Assembly: GCF_910596095.1 (NCBI RefSeq)
Contig: NC_056540.1
Span: forward strand, 19,554,501 to 19,618,500
Direction of reading: 5' to 3'
Source: Thunnus maccoyii
Lineage: Eukaryota > Chordata > Actinopteri > Scombriformes > Scombridae
DNA length: 64,000 nucleotides
Part shown: positions 22,686 to 35,100 of the stretch, piece after piece
Layout of the letters: the number at the start of each line of letters is the position of its first letter
Numbering within the stretch: the stretch's first letter is position 1
Position numbers and translations under genes: made by a program
The notes under the pieces: model-generated
What the model saw: only the letters and a program-made list of their open reading frames with translations
What the model was told of the DNA's origin: nothing
The model's database searches: none

Positions 22686-25600
22686 ACAGTTTAAGCATTT
22701 GCCAATAGTGGCATCTTCTATTGGTAGTATCGGGAATAGTTTTAATATTTGCAGTGTTAAATTTCTGTTATGTTACATTTTTTTTTTGTTTTTTTTTGTT
22801 TGTTTTCATAATCAAAGGCAATGTGCATGTGTTTGGAAATGGAAAAATATGTATAGCACAGGATAATGTTTGTTCTTTCTTTCCTTATTTCTTTTTTAAC
22901 CTTTTATTTATTCAGGGACATTTCACTGAGAGGCAGCCTTTCTTTTGCAGGAATGCGTCACATTCACACATGATCACAACCTCTCTAACCTTTAGGCCAC
23001 CACTGCCCTCGCAAAGATCCAAAACACAGAACTTCCAAATGTTCTAATCAAATCACAAGTGATTCAATAGGTAATTTCCACTTCATTTTTCCCTCACAGG
23101 GCATGATGAACTGTCCCAGGAGATATCCTGTAGCGGGCTGTCTGACGAGTCTACCGCAGTCCAGCAGCCGCACCAGAGGTAAAATCACTGCTGTGCTATG
23201 AAGGAGCCTGCAAGTACTGGATTGTTCTGAAAGTTGCTCTCTTTTATGACAAGTACCCAGAGTCAGATAGTAATCCTGCAGGATCTTTGTGCTTTAAAGT
23301 CATTGTTTTAACATAATGACACCTCAGAGTTTCATTACTAACTTGCATGTCACCACTTTACACAGCTGTTCACTTAATTGTCATTGTTCATGTTTTAGTA
23401 TTTTTCCCAAATGACACTGAACTCTCATCCTATTCCTTCGTAGGACGTTCACACAGCGGCCAGGCGGAGCAGATGAAGGCCGACGCACTGCTGCGTCTGA
23501 CGTTAGGCGGGCTCACCCTGACTCTGCTGCAGGAGGACCCGCCGGCTAAAGCTGAGGGAGCCTCATCATTGGCTCAGGTGTCTCAGGTGTTCTTCCGGGA
23601 GCTCGCTTTCTTCAAAGACAGCATGTTCAGCGAGAGAGACTTCCACCATCTGAGAGGCGGCTTCGCCAAGGCCTGCCCGCACTCCCACCTCAGGTAGAAA
23701 AACACACACGTGTATTGTCATTATTGAGTTTTAATTGATGTTCACATCTAATTTTCTTTTAGCACAGCAGTTGTAGATTTGAAGATACTTATTTTGGATT
23801 TGTAGTTCTTTATAAATATAAAGAAAGTGGACGTTTCACTCAAAGGTGACACGAGATGAGATAGCAGAGATGGATATTGCTCAAGTACTAAAAACCTGGA
23901 TGAAGTTAAATAATCAGTAGGTATGATGAATGTGTTTCATGTCTCTGCCTCTCTGTCTTTTTTGTTTCATATACTCTTACAAACCAATGTTGTTGTGACC
24001 TCCTACGGGGCTCTCCTAGGTAAGAGTATCTAAATTTTCTTTCTACTTTCATCGTCTCTCTCAGGCTGACAGGAGCAGCAGTGCAGGTTGCTTGCGAGAT
24101 GCGAAGCGGGAGGCGTAACAGTCGGGCGGTGACCTCTGACCTTTCCTTTAGCAGACTGGAACTGTTAGAGTGCCTCTGGGAGGACAGCAAGCCTCAATAC
24201 AGCGAGGTACAGAATCTCTCACTGCTCACTGTGTGGCAGCGCTCACACTGCAAGACTGTTTTTTTTGTTTGGCCATTCACATTAGATCAATGTTGTCAAT
24301 GAATGTCCATAATATTGATTACAGTGCAAAACAGTAACAACAACATGATGTCACAGGTGATCGTTATAAGGTCTAACATCTCAACTCCACTGAGAACATC
24401 TGTCACAGCTGTCCTTCATCTTTCCTTTCTACTAGAACCAACATGATAGAAGTTTGACTGCCAGCATGAAGTCAAGATGAATGTTAACTTCATCGATATT
24501 AAACAAAATCAAATGAATTGTGATATGTGAAATGAGTGTTGAATGGAAGATATTTTGTCACAAAAACAAATATGTAGTTGATTTAAAACCACAAAGGAAA
24601 GTGACCCAAATCAGAACTGAAAATGTTTGATCCAGTGATATCTTTGTCAAATATGAGTAAACGTTTACCTTGTTGTCTGAAGGTAGTCTTTGTTTGTTGT
24701 TCTCTTACTAAGCTCATAAGGAAGACCTTAGAGAACAGTTTGTTTCTCTCTTTGTCTCTTTCTAGTTGCTCCAATTCCAGAAAGCTGGTCTGTTCACAAT
24801 TGGAGCCGCAGCCAGACCATGTGCCCAAGTACACTACAGCCTCACTGAAAAACACCTGCGAAAGGTACGAATTAATACACAAACACACACAGACTGGATT
24901 CCTGCGTGTTTAAGTGCAAAAGTGGATCTACTAAAACACAAAGCTATGTCAAAGACTGGTGTTTGAAGTAGGGCTGTGAGGAGTGATCAAAGAAAACTAC
25001 TAAAAGACAAATAAATGCATGGCTGCAGATGAAGCAAGTCTGAAAAGTAAAGCAACTTTTTACTATTTTTTGATTATAGCATTAAGAATGTTGTACATAA
25101 CTTTTTTTTAATGTTACACGTCATGTAAAATCTTCAAGCATGTTTGTGTGTGTTTGCAGGGTAAACAGCGGGTGGTGCGGCGAGACAGTGTTGTGCGAGT
25201 GGAGCTGGCAGAACTGAGCGCCGAGCTGGACCTGGACATCCTCAGTCGCCTGGAGAACCTGAGCAAGGCCTTCAGCTACTGTCCCTCACAGACAACCGGA
25301 CCTGGACACATGCAGGTGGGACCTCACGTACATTTTATTCCATCATATAGAATCTAATTACATGAAAAACATAGACCATATCGTCATCAGTAGCCCAATT
25401 AAAACACAAGCAAGAAAACAGGGTGTATAAAAGAAATATATGATGACACAATCGGCTGAAAACACAAATCAGCATGCACGTCGTTGCACCTGTTTTGTCA
25501 TAGCATGAGTAATACTATGACCCATGACCAGAAATAAGGGCAGTTTGTAATGACGGTGGAAAAGCATGTACTTAAATCAAATGGAGCCTCCTAACTTGGT

Positions 25601-26571
25601 TTATATCACAATATAAATTTGTAATTAATCACACAAGGAGAAGCAAACTGAGCAGTGACCTGCCCTCTCAAAGAATTAACAATTTGTCTTCCATATTTAT
25701 CTCATATCATTGAATTTGGAGAGCAGTATTTACAGACTGGAAACACGTAGAAACTGATGAATTCAATAGAAATCTGACGGTAATGGAGAATTTAACAAAT
25801 GGGTAATAATAAAGGAACTGACCAGACTGGGTTTTGTATCTTGTACACATTGCATTTGATGAGCTGTTCTTCTTAAGAGCATTCATTGTGTATTATAAAC
25901 CAGACTGCTCATATCTGAACAGAAAAGAATCAAAAATCAAGCATAATTTTATTTTTGGCTTATGGAAACGCTCCAGTTTGGTTGTGCAGTGTCATGGATT
26001 TTTACATCATTACCACAGTGAGAAACCCGAAATAGACAAAGCTCTTTTTCAGGTTTCAAGAGGTAATCATGTCATGTCTGACCTGATATTAGTGCTGACA
26101 CAAACATGAACATAATTGACAGGGATTAAAGTAAATAAGCACTTCAGATTGCCCAACATCTGTAGTAAAGCCTCTCAGTGGCCAGCTCTAACTACTAACT
26201 GTAACGCTGAGACTGAATCATCCCCTAAAATTCAGCCAACTTTCTTTTGATGATAAATACTAACATATTCTCACTTTTCTTTCCTCCCATCTCTCAGACC
26301 CAGAGCATTGAGCTGTGGTCCTCCTTCTCCCTCCTCTCCCCCCACGCTGTCCTCAGGCTTCGTTTCCCCATACCAGATTTACGGCCCCTACCTGAGCGAC
26401 AGCCTCTGACCGTGAGATCAGTGCGGCAGGAGACGCTGGTGCTGGAGCTGACGGAGCTGGAGCTGAAGCACCAAGAAGCACCGGATCTGCAGAGCGAGCA
26501 GCCCGCCCTGGGACAGCTGTCGGCTCCCTGCCTCACCCAGCTGCTGGAGGCCTCCTTTACCGACCTGCACG
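15070..26571 (+). CDS. atg2a: atg2a exons 1-15 (N-terminal part)
   Basis: Coding exons: 15070-15240, 15641-15803, 16762-16911, 17095-17197, 20017-20161, 20596-20811, 20946-21045, 21820-21984, 22452-22594, 23100-23178, 23444-23693, 24065-24206, 24766-24864, 25160-25315, 26298-26571. Exons 1-2 encode the chorein-type N-terminus. Exon 3 reads SMQLAQECL and ends LEMFAQTIET; exon 4 has RRIKVTFLDTIVRIEH. Exon 6 starts with a run rich in Glu (GEEEEDDNEKEEEEKEE). Exon 9 is Ser-rich; exon 11 contains LRLTLGGLTLTLLQ. Introns 4 (17198-20016) and 14 (25316-26297) are the largest here. The donor of exon 6 is embedded in a GT repeat. Confidence 0.95.
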
Positions 26572-29500
26572 GTGGGAGCAAACACAACCCCATACATTAG
26601 AGTTTTTTATAAACAGTAAAACAGTTAAAGCATTTTCAGTAGTTTAACTATTTAACTGTGATTATTTCATCCAAGGACTTCACATCTCACTACTAGAAGT
26701 ACTTGAAAGGCCCCTTGTTTTTGTGAACATAATTCACAATAATTAATCATTATTTATGAATAGCCGTTACCTCATAGGCATGGCGGAAGTTGTGTTTGTT
26801 GCCTTCTTATTTCAAGTTATAAATGATACACTGGAGATTTTACTGTTTTTATCATTTTATAATGATGTAGCTGCATAAAATGTATCTGACAAGGGCTCTA
26901 TGTAAGTCTGACAGTACCTTTGTCAAACTTTGCTGTAGAGTTTCAATGATTAGTCAATTAATCGATGAGTCGATCTACAGAAAATTAATCAGCAATGATT
27001 TGGATAATCAAATAATCGTTTCAGTCTCTTTTTTTTTAAAGCAAAAATACCAAACATTTGCTTGTTCCAGCTTCTCAAATGTGAGAATTGGATGCTTTTC
27101 TTTGTCATACATAACAGTAAACTGAATAGATTTGAGTTTCGGACTCTTGGTCAGACAAAAAAAAGACATTTCAAGATGTCAACTTGGGCTGTGGGAAATT
27201 ATAACGGCCATTTTTCAATATTTACTGATATTTTATAGACAAAAAAATTAATTAAGAAAATAATCAGCAGATTAATTGATAATGAAAACAATTTAAAGCT
27301 GCGAGTTGCTGCCATGTTGAGTTTATATATATGTTGTTAAAGCAGTTAGAGAACTGATGTGTTGTGTCTCACCAGGGTCGTATGAGGGCTGGGAGGGAGG
27401 CTCCTTCCCCTGCATCAGAGTGAAGAAGAGCCGTGACTCTCTGCCCAGGTTAGTGGTGATGATCGTGACGATATAGAGTGGAAAATAATTCACACAAACT
27501 TATTTTGGTGTTTCATAACATGCTGTAATACTCAAATCAGCACTTTACTGTCTTAGAGGAAGTAGCAGATGTCCTGACTTTCTGTTGTCTACATTGACTC
27601 GTTCTTGCTCATTAAATCATAATCAAGTGTACTCGGTATTACTGCACCACCAAAATCGATCAGTCATCATCCTTCTTTGAACAGGATATCGGTGCGTGTG
27701 CGTGGTGGCGAGACTCAGGGCCCGGCAGCAGGCCTGGGCGGGATTACCCTGGACCTCGCCAGAGACCTGGGGGCCGCCTTCTTTGAAAGCCACTGTGAAC
27801 TCCAAGACAAAACCAGCTCTCCGTTCTCCTCCAACCGCACCATGTTTGAGACTGAGGAGGTGTGCTGGCACTCGCACGCGCACACACACACACACACAAA
27901 ATATTCAGCTGTCTTATCAAGATGTCAGCCCTGACCTAGTCCTCTTCCCTGGTTTAGATGGTGATCCCAGCTGACCCTGAGGAGATGCGCCAGTTTCAGG
28001 CTCAGTGTGTCGCTCAGTGTCAGTGCGCTGTGGACATCAGCCTGCCGCTGGCCTACATCCTTCTGCCCAGCAAACAGGCCTTCCAGAGCGTCTACAACAG
28101 GTACGTCAGTACAGTCGGAGGAGTGTGAGTGTGATCATCTACGCTTACATCATCCAGGTGGCCTCAAAACAGTTGGAAAATGTTTTAACTTATCTACATT
28201 AAGATGTCTTAAATACAAGGAATATAGTTCTTTTTTCACCTTATAAGATTGTATTGTGCTCTAAGTTCACTCATAGATGAACACAGAACAGGGTTCAGGG
28301 TTACAAGATGCACTTTAACTATCCTGTTGTTGTTTTTGGTCCTCTACATCATAAGTATCGCTGAACTCAATCTCCTCCACAGAATCAATAATGACCTTTT
28401 GATGTGGGAGCCGCCTCCCCCTCCTCCCTCCTCGGCCCACAGCCCTGACCACAGCCGCTATCAGCACGACGAGTTCCAGCTTTGCAAGTCGGCCTTTAGA
28501 CTGGGTGAGTTTGACTGCAGTTTTGATGGAGAGACTCAAACCAAATTTAGATTTTTTTTGCCACTGTCGGGAGTATAACTTGTTAAGTTACTGGTTACTG
28601 ATTTTATTCTTGTTTTTTCTCACTCGTTTTGTCACTTTTCTTTTTGTCATTTGAGCCAAAACTAACAAGTAACCTGCCAAAACATCAAGCAGGTGTGTGG
28701 ACATGAATCACAGCTAAAGTATGTTTTCTTGTGTCTTCATTCTCTCTCTCTTGCTGCCATAGACTCTGACTCTGAGGAGGACGAACCTCAGTTCTACTTG
28801 GCCAGTGAACCATCTGGAAGGACAAAATCAGCCTCCAGCCCCAACCACAACCTCAGCCTCCTCTCCCTCACTGTCATTATCAATAAAGGTCGCCTCCAGG
28901 CCAGGACAGACAGGAAGGTGAGTCAGGTGGCTGCTAAACATATTAGAAGACGCTGAATTTAACTTGCATGAATAAGCTTAACTGTCACAGATCTTGGAAT
29001 ATTTGTGTAAGGAAAAATGTTTTTAAAACTATATCAATTTTTTATCAAGTAATTTATGTGTTTTTTAACCGTTTCCATTACATTCAGGAGGACCAGAGTC
29101 ATGGAGAAATTGTGCTTGACCTGGAAGGAGGGAAGATATTCAGTGTTGCGCAGCACCAGAATGACCCTCATCTCAATTATCTGTGTCTGGAGAGCAGACG
29201 AGTTGAGCTCTATCACCGAGGTGCACATCATTGTGTTGTTTGCAATCATTTTATTACAACTTTATTAATATTTTCCACTTTAAATCATGTCCAATACTAC
29301 ATTTAATGGTGCACAGAACTTTTAAATGTATGTTTTGCGTCATCAAGCACAACTGTTTTCCTCCCACACCACTACAGCGGTGGTGAAAGACACCCCCATC
29401 CCACAGCGGTTGGAGATGCCCGCCTTCTCTGCCCCAAAGCACTTGGACCCTACCATCTACCCCACAGAGGTGGGAGTCAGCAGCGTGAGTGGCAGGGAGG

Positions 29501-32158
29501 GAGAGCAACAGATGTTGTCCACAGCCATTAAAATCACTCTAGACCCTCAGAGGAACGTCAAGGTATGCCTTCCCTCCGCACATCATTTTACAGTTAGAGC
29601 AAGATTGAGGTTAAACAATGTTGTTGTTTTTTCGTTGTTGTCTCTTTGTAGGAATTCCTTGTCGCTCTTCGACTTCAAGGTGCCACCATGCGACATTACA
29701 TGACGCAGACCAATCACAGCTGGCATGAGCAGGTGAGAATCAGTAAAAGGAAGGTAAAAGAAACAAGTCATCCTGTCTCTTCATGTTCTGATACTGCCAG
29801 TGACTGAAAAACAGTCACTGGCAGTATACCTTGCATTTGTGATTATTTTTATCATTTAATTTCTAGGCATTTCAGGGTGTTTTCTTATTTCATGCATCAC
29901 TTGCATTAAGTATTTTGAGAACAGTTACAGTGGAGGGAAACAACAGAACAGTTATCATCTGTCTTTGAGAAAAATGTCTGATTTTAAAGATTTTTTTTTT
30001 TAGTCCCTCAGAGTCAAAAAGGGCTCCTTCTCTCTCTAGACCAACATTTCTGACATTCCACATTCATACAGAAATAGAAATATATGAATGTGGCGAATGT
30101 AGAGAACAAGAAATAGGATACTGATTTCTCCAGTAGCAATGGACCAGAGTGCAGTAAAGTAGTATTGGAGTATTTCTCACGAGTCATATCACTTTAAATT
30201 CTGTATAAGGGATGCAGCTGTTGCTTTTGTTCAAGTAGAACATACAACTCTTGATCATCCTCTCTAATCACATAAACCTGCTGCTGCTTTGGTGGATCTT
30301 AAAGGTATTTTGGAAATGGAAATAACTGATTGTAGATGTAGCAGATTTAGGGAGAATGAGAAATAGGTAAAATACATTTGATTACAAAATAACAGGTGAA
30401 TAGCATCATATAATTTTTCCATCCAGAAGACATAATACATTAAAGAAGAACTGACAAAAAGGAGAACACAGATGACCAGACATGTGATACTGTCTGTGCT
30501 GGTAGTTGTTATAGTCAGTCTGCTTTCCCTCAAAACGCCCACCTACACTAAATCACCACCTATGCCAGAAAACCAACTTCTCTGCCTTTCTTGCTCCCAA
30601 AGATAACATGGATAAATGCATAACTGTACAATAGCCGCAAAACAATACTTCATTATATATATATATATTACATATAAGTTCTGTAGCCAAGCAGATCTGC
30701 AACCAATGTTATTTTTTAGAGCAGTTGCAATTTGTTATGTTTTCTTTTTTAGCTTTATGTGCCATTTATGTGCCTCCCAAAGTCTTTCAGTAGCTTCAAA
30801 TATGTCTACGCTGCATATTTTCATTTTCAGAATAATCAGAATTATTTGAAAATGAAAGAAATATTTATTTAAGATTAATGATGAATTATGAATATGTAGT
30901 ATTTAGACAAGCCTAGAAAAAATGTATTACAAAATGCATTTTTTAACTACGATAAAAGTAACACAACTGACACAACTGAAATCTGTGAAGTTTGTTTCAA
31001 CAGTCTCATAATCAATAAATAACACAGGTGAAAATGACTAATTACAACAAAAACATTTACTCAAAGTAAATTTTACTCATGTTTTACTCAAGTCAAACCA
31101 TGCCACCATTTTTTTTACTTCATAGAGGTAAATCATCATAACCAACAAATAACACAAGAAACCCTTCAGTGAACTGTTTGCAGCCTTTTTCCTCCATTCA
31201 GAAGAATGAGAAACAAACAAAATTTTGATGCGTACAAGCTGCTTGGATTCCCACTTATAAAGAAGGTTAAAACTAATTGTGATAGCTTGATTTGCTCATA
31301 AGGACCAGAGCTATTGATACGTTGATTGACAGCAAGATAGTCCTAGACGGGATGCGACTGATAGTTTTAAATATAGGTTAATGTGTTGAGAAAACACAAA
31401 TCACACCCATCTTCCACACTGAAGTCCAATTAGGTGAATAGATAAAATATTTCTGTATCTCCTGCCAACTCAGTCTGTTTATTTTTTTTTTTTACAGCTG
31501 GTCGATTTCTTGGATGTCATTGACGACCCTATTCTGGGATACACAGCACCTGCCGTCATCACTGTCCTCCACACACACCTTGCTACCTGTGCCGTCGACT
31601 ACAGGTATATACATAAAGACTGTTTTTATTGCAATAAAATCATAATGTCTCTGTGTTTTGTTTTTGTTTTTTACCCTCACTGTCTGTCTTTCTGTCCTCA
31701 GACCTCTGTATCTGCCGCTGCGGGTGTTGTTCACAGTAGAGTCTTTCTCTCTGTCCAGTAACATCATTGTAGACACTGCCACCTTCCACCTCAGGTACAG
31801 CTCACCTCTAAATGAGCATTTAAGATCTCCACCAAATGAATGAAAGTCAGTGCAGTCAATATTTTCTCCTGTTGCTGTCAGATTCATCCTTGATGACTCG
31901 GCTCTCTACCTCTCCGACAAATGTGAGACTGACACGGTGGACCTGAGGAGAGGTGAGACATAGAAAATACTGTTCTTGTGTCATCAGTAGATATGAATGA
32001 GTTAATATTAGTTCCTTTGTGTCCAACAGACTATGTTTGTGTTCTGGACATTGACCTGTTGGAGCTCGCCATCACCACATGGAAAGGAAGCGATACGGGC
32101 AAACTGGTGAGCGTTTGCCGTCTGTTCACTATACGTCCCTGTTTTCCATGAAGGACGG

Positions 32159-32190
<32 letters not shown>

Positions 32191-35100
32191 GACTACCCCT
32201 ACCACAGAAAATGTGAATGTAAACAAAACATTATAATTTTGTTCAATTTCCTTCAAAAACCACCAACAAGCGCAGGCCCCGTGTATATAAATATTTGTTT
32301 TACCATAATGAGGTTTCACCATAATAATAGACTTGCAGTTGAAGAGTGGGAACATTTTTCATCTGGACGTGAAATCTAAACCGACAAGGCAACAGTAAAC
32401 ACGTCGTCCCTCAACAGTGATGCAACAATCTTTTGAGCCAATCAGTAACAAGTTGTACAAATGTAAGAACGGACAGTTTACAGTCTGTTATGTAACAATG
32501 CAAACATGTCTGTAGGTCTATTTGTATATACAAGGCTTGACTTTTAGGCATTTGCTCTGTTGGTTTTTCTTGCTAGATGTTCATAGCATCAGGTGTATTT
32601 TATCTTTCTTTTTTTGTTTGTTTTTATTTATGTTCTAGAAAATGTCTTTCTATACACTCCTCCAATTCATCTTCTCTACACACTATTATGTTGTTATTTA
32701 ATCCTCTTTTGTATTTAATAAATTAAATATTATGTATTTGATGTGAAAGACACACAAGCTCTGAGTTGACAGCGCTGATGATGCCCACAAGCAAACAGGT
32801 TAAAAACTTGAGTGTGATCATGAACAGACCAGCAACAGTCAGCAATCGATGGCCTGATTCTTGCTTATTTCACAACTGGAAACCTGCTAATGGAGTTTTT
32901 TTAGTGTAAAAATTACTTTTCAATCCATTTTAAATGGTGGAAAATCAACAGATAACTCTAGTGTCTTTTGACTCATGATTATTATGGAAATAGATGCAGA
33001 CATCAGGTGGATATTTCTCACAGGTTTTGTCCAAATCTGATCAGTCCTTGATATTTTGTTTATAGTTATGTATTATAAATGTATATTTTTATTTATGCAG
33101 TTTCTTTTTTCAACTGTAAGATGCCCCACTCAGTACATATGGTGGGGTTTTTTTGTACCTACATTTAGATGTTAGTACTGGTCAGGCTTTAATCTTAACT
33201 GTCTTTGTTCTCCAGTCTCAGCCTCTGTTTGAGCTTCGTTGCTCCAACAACGTGGTTCACCTCCACACGTGTGCTGATTCCTGCGCTGCTTTGGTCAATC
33301 TGCTGCAGTACCTGGTCTCCCAGGGTGACCTGCACCCCCCGCCGCGACACGCCTCACCCACAGAAATCGCTGGCCAGAAACTACCGGTGAGGCTTATGTA
33401 TTCATTGGAGAGTTAACGGATGAATAAGACTTACAGTTGTGAACTATTTGAGTGTGTCAAGTTAATGTGTTTATATAAAGATAAATTATGACATCCTCTA
33501 TCCATAGAATATCTTAAAACCCTTAATGGGACAAAACATTGAAACCTCAGAAGAGCAACAGAAATAAGAACTTTCTTCCAGGATGGACAAACATTCAGTA
33601 GTTACCGTATATACAGAGAAGAGAGAAGTAGCTTTAGTATAATTACAATTAAGAAACACAATAAAGAGGCAAAATGTGAACAATGAAACTGTTTAAATTT
33701 CTTTGTAATATTGTGTTTTAATAGCTGTCAGAGAGTCCTGCGTCTATTCTGCCGTTCCCTCCAGCTGAAACTGCTGAGATCAACCAGTATGATCTGGCTG
33801 ATGCCTTAATTGACACAGAGAGGAGCCACCGGGAAGAGAGTTTAGACCCAGGTACAGCAGAGTTTGTTTCTTTTTCTTTATACTTTACATCTCATCAGGT
33901 GAATAAACATGAAACAACCCTGATTTCCCAGATTTAACTAATTCAGCCTCAAAGTGTTATGCAGAAAAACTGCTGTATGTCGCAACCATATGCAGTCATT
34001 CACAGTACAAATATTCTCAGGAGATGTTTAGTCACTGTAGATAAAGGTGGAGTGACGACAGCACCTGCTCGTCTTAACCACACATCTTTGCATTTGTCGC
34101 TGATGGATGCTGGATTCTCTGCGTTTGTTTAGGTTCACCCTCCATGCCGAGAGGCTCGCCCGTCTCTGTCTACCTGTTCCCCGGTGAAGCCTCAAAGCGC
34201 AGCCCCTCTGTGCTGCAGGGGGACGACTCTGAGCTTGACGGACTGGTTGCCACAGCAACAGAGGCTCAGGCAGATATGATGTCAGAGGACGGGTCCGAGG
34301 GCTCTGAGGACAACGACGACTTTTGTATCCTGGAGGCTCCCGGCATGGGCATCCCAGTGAGTCTGATGAGTCTCTTGTTGCTTTTATGTTCCTGTTCGGT
34401 CTTTCTTGTGATTTTTCTCTTCACCCACAGCGTGAATCCTCTAGAATTCATCTTAATGCTTATTCATAAAATGTTCGCATATGAGATTCGTTACTAAGTG
34501 AGTCGTGTCCTCCATCACAGCCCAGAGATGGAGAGCCCGTGGTGACAGTTCTGGCTCAGGGGCCCATCCGGGTGAAGGATAGCCATTTTTCGAGGCCGCG
34601 GGGCAGCTCAGACTTGCTCCGTGCCCCGAGCCGCTTCCCAGTGCCCCAGAGCAGGGTGGTGCTGCGGGAGATCTCTGTGGTCTGGCATCTCTATGGGGGC
34701 AAGGACTTTGGCGGCAAGCCCTTGTCCATACATGCCCAACATGCAAATAGGTAACACACACTCACACAAGTATTTAACCCACAGACATTTTGTCTATCGT
34801 GTAAAATATATACACACTTGCATCTGTTCATTTTTTCTGTTGCCTGTATAATTTCTCTCTCTCTCTTCCTCCTTCCAGGGGTCGTTCAGTCCCTGCCGGT
34901 GTGCGTGGCTCCCCGTCACGCTCCGTCACTTCCTCTCGTCCACAGAACTCCTGGCGCTGGGCTGGAGGCAGCGGCCGCCAGCACACCCTGCTAATGGAGA
35001 TCCAGCTCACCAAGGTGTGTGTGTGTGTGTGTGTGTGTGATCTGGACTGAGATGAAACTAACTAGAAGAGGTTGACAAAATGATCTCACCACAAAGTCCA

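Noticed and set aside
22253..22866. Open frames of repeated Cys-Val across the GT repeat
   Set aside because: Translation of a microsatellite; same for frames at 48124-48423, 52820-53205 and 20692-21003.
29791..29827. Calling the perfect hairpin a microRNA gene
   Set aside because: A 37-nt hairpin is too short for a normal precursor (about 60-80 nt) and there is no extended pairing outside it.
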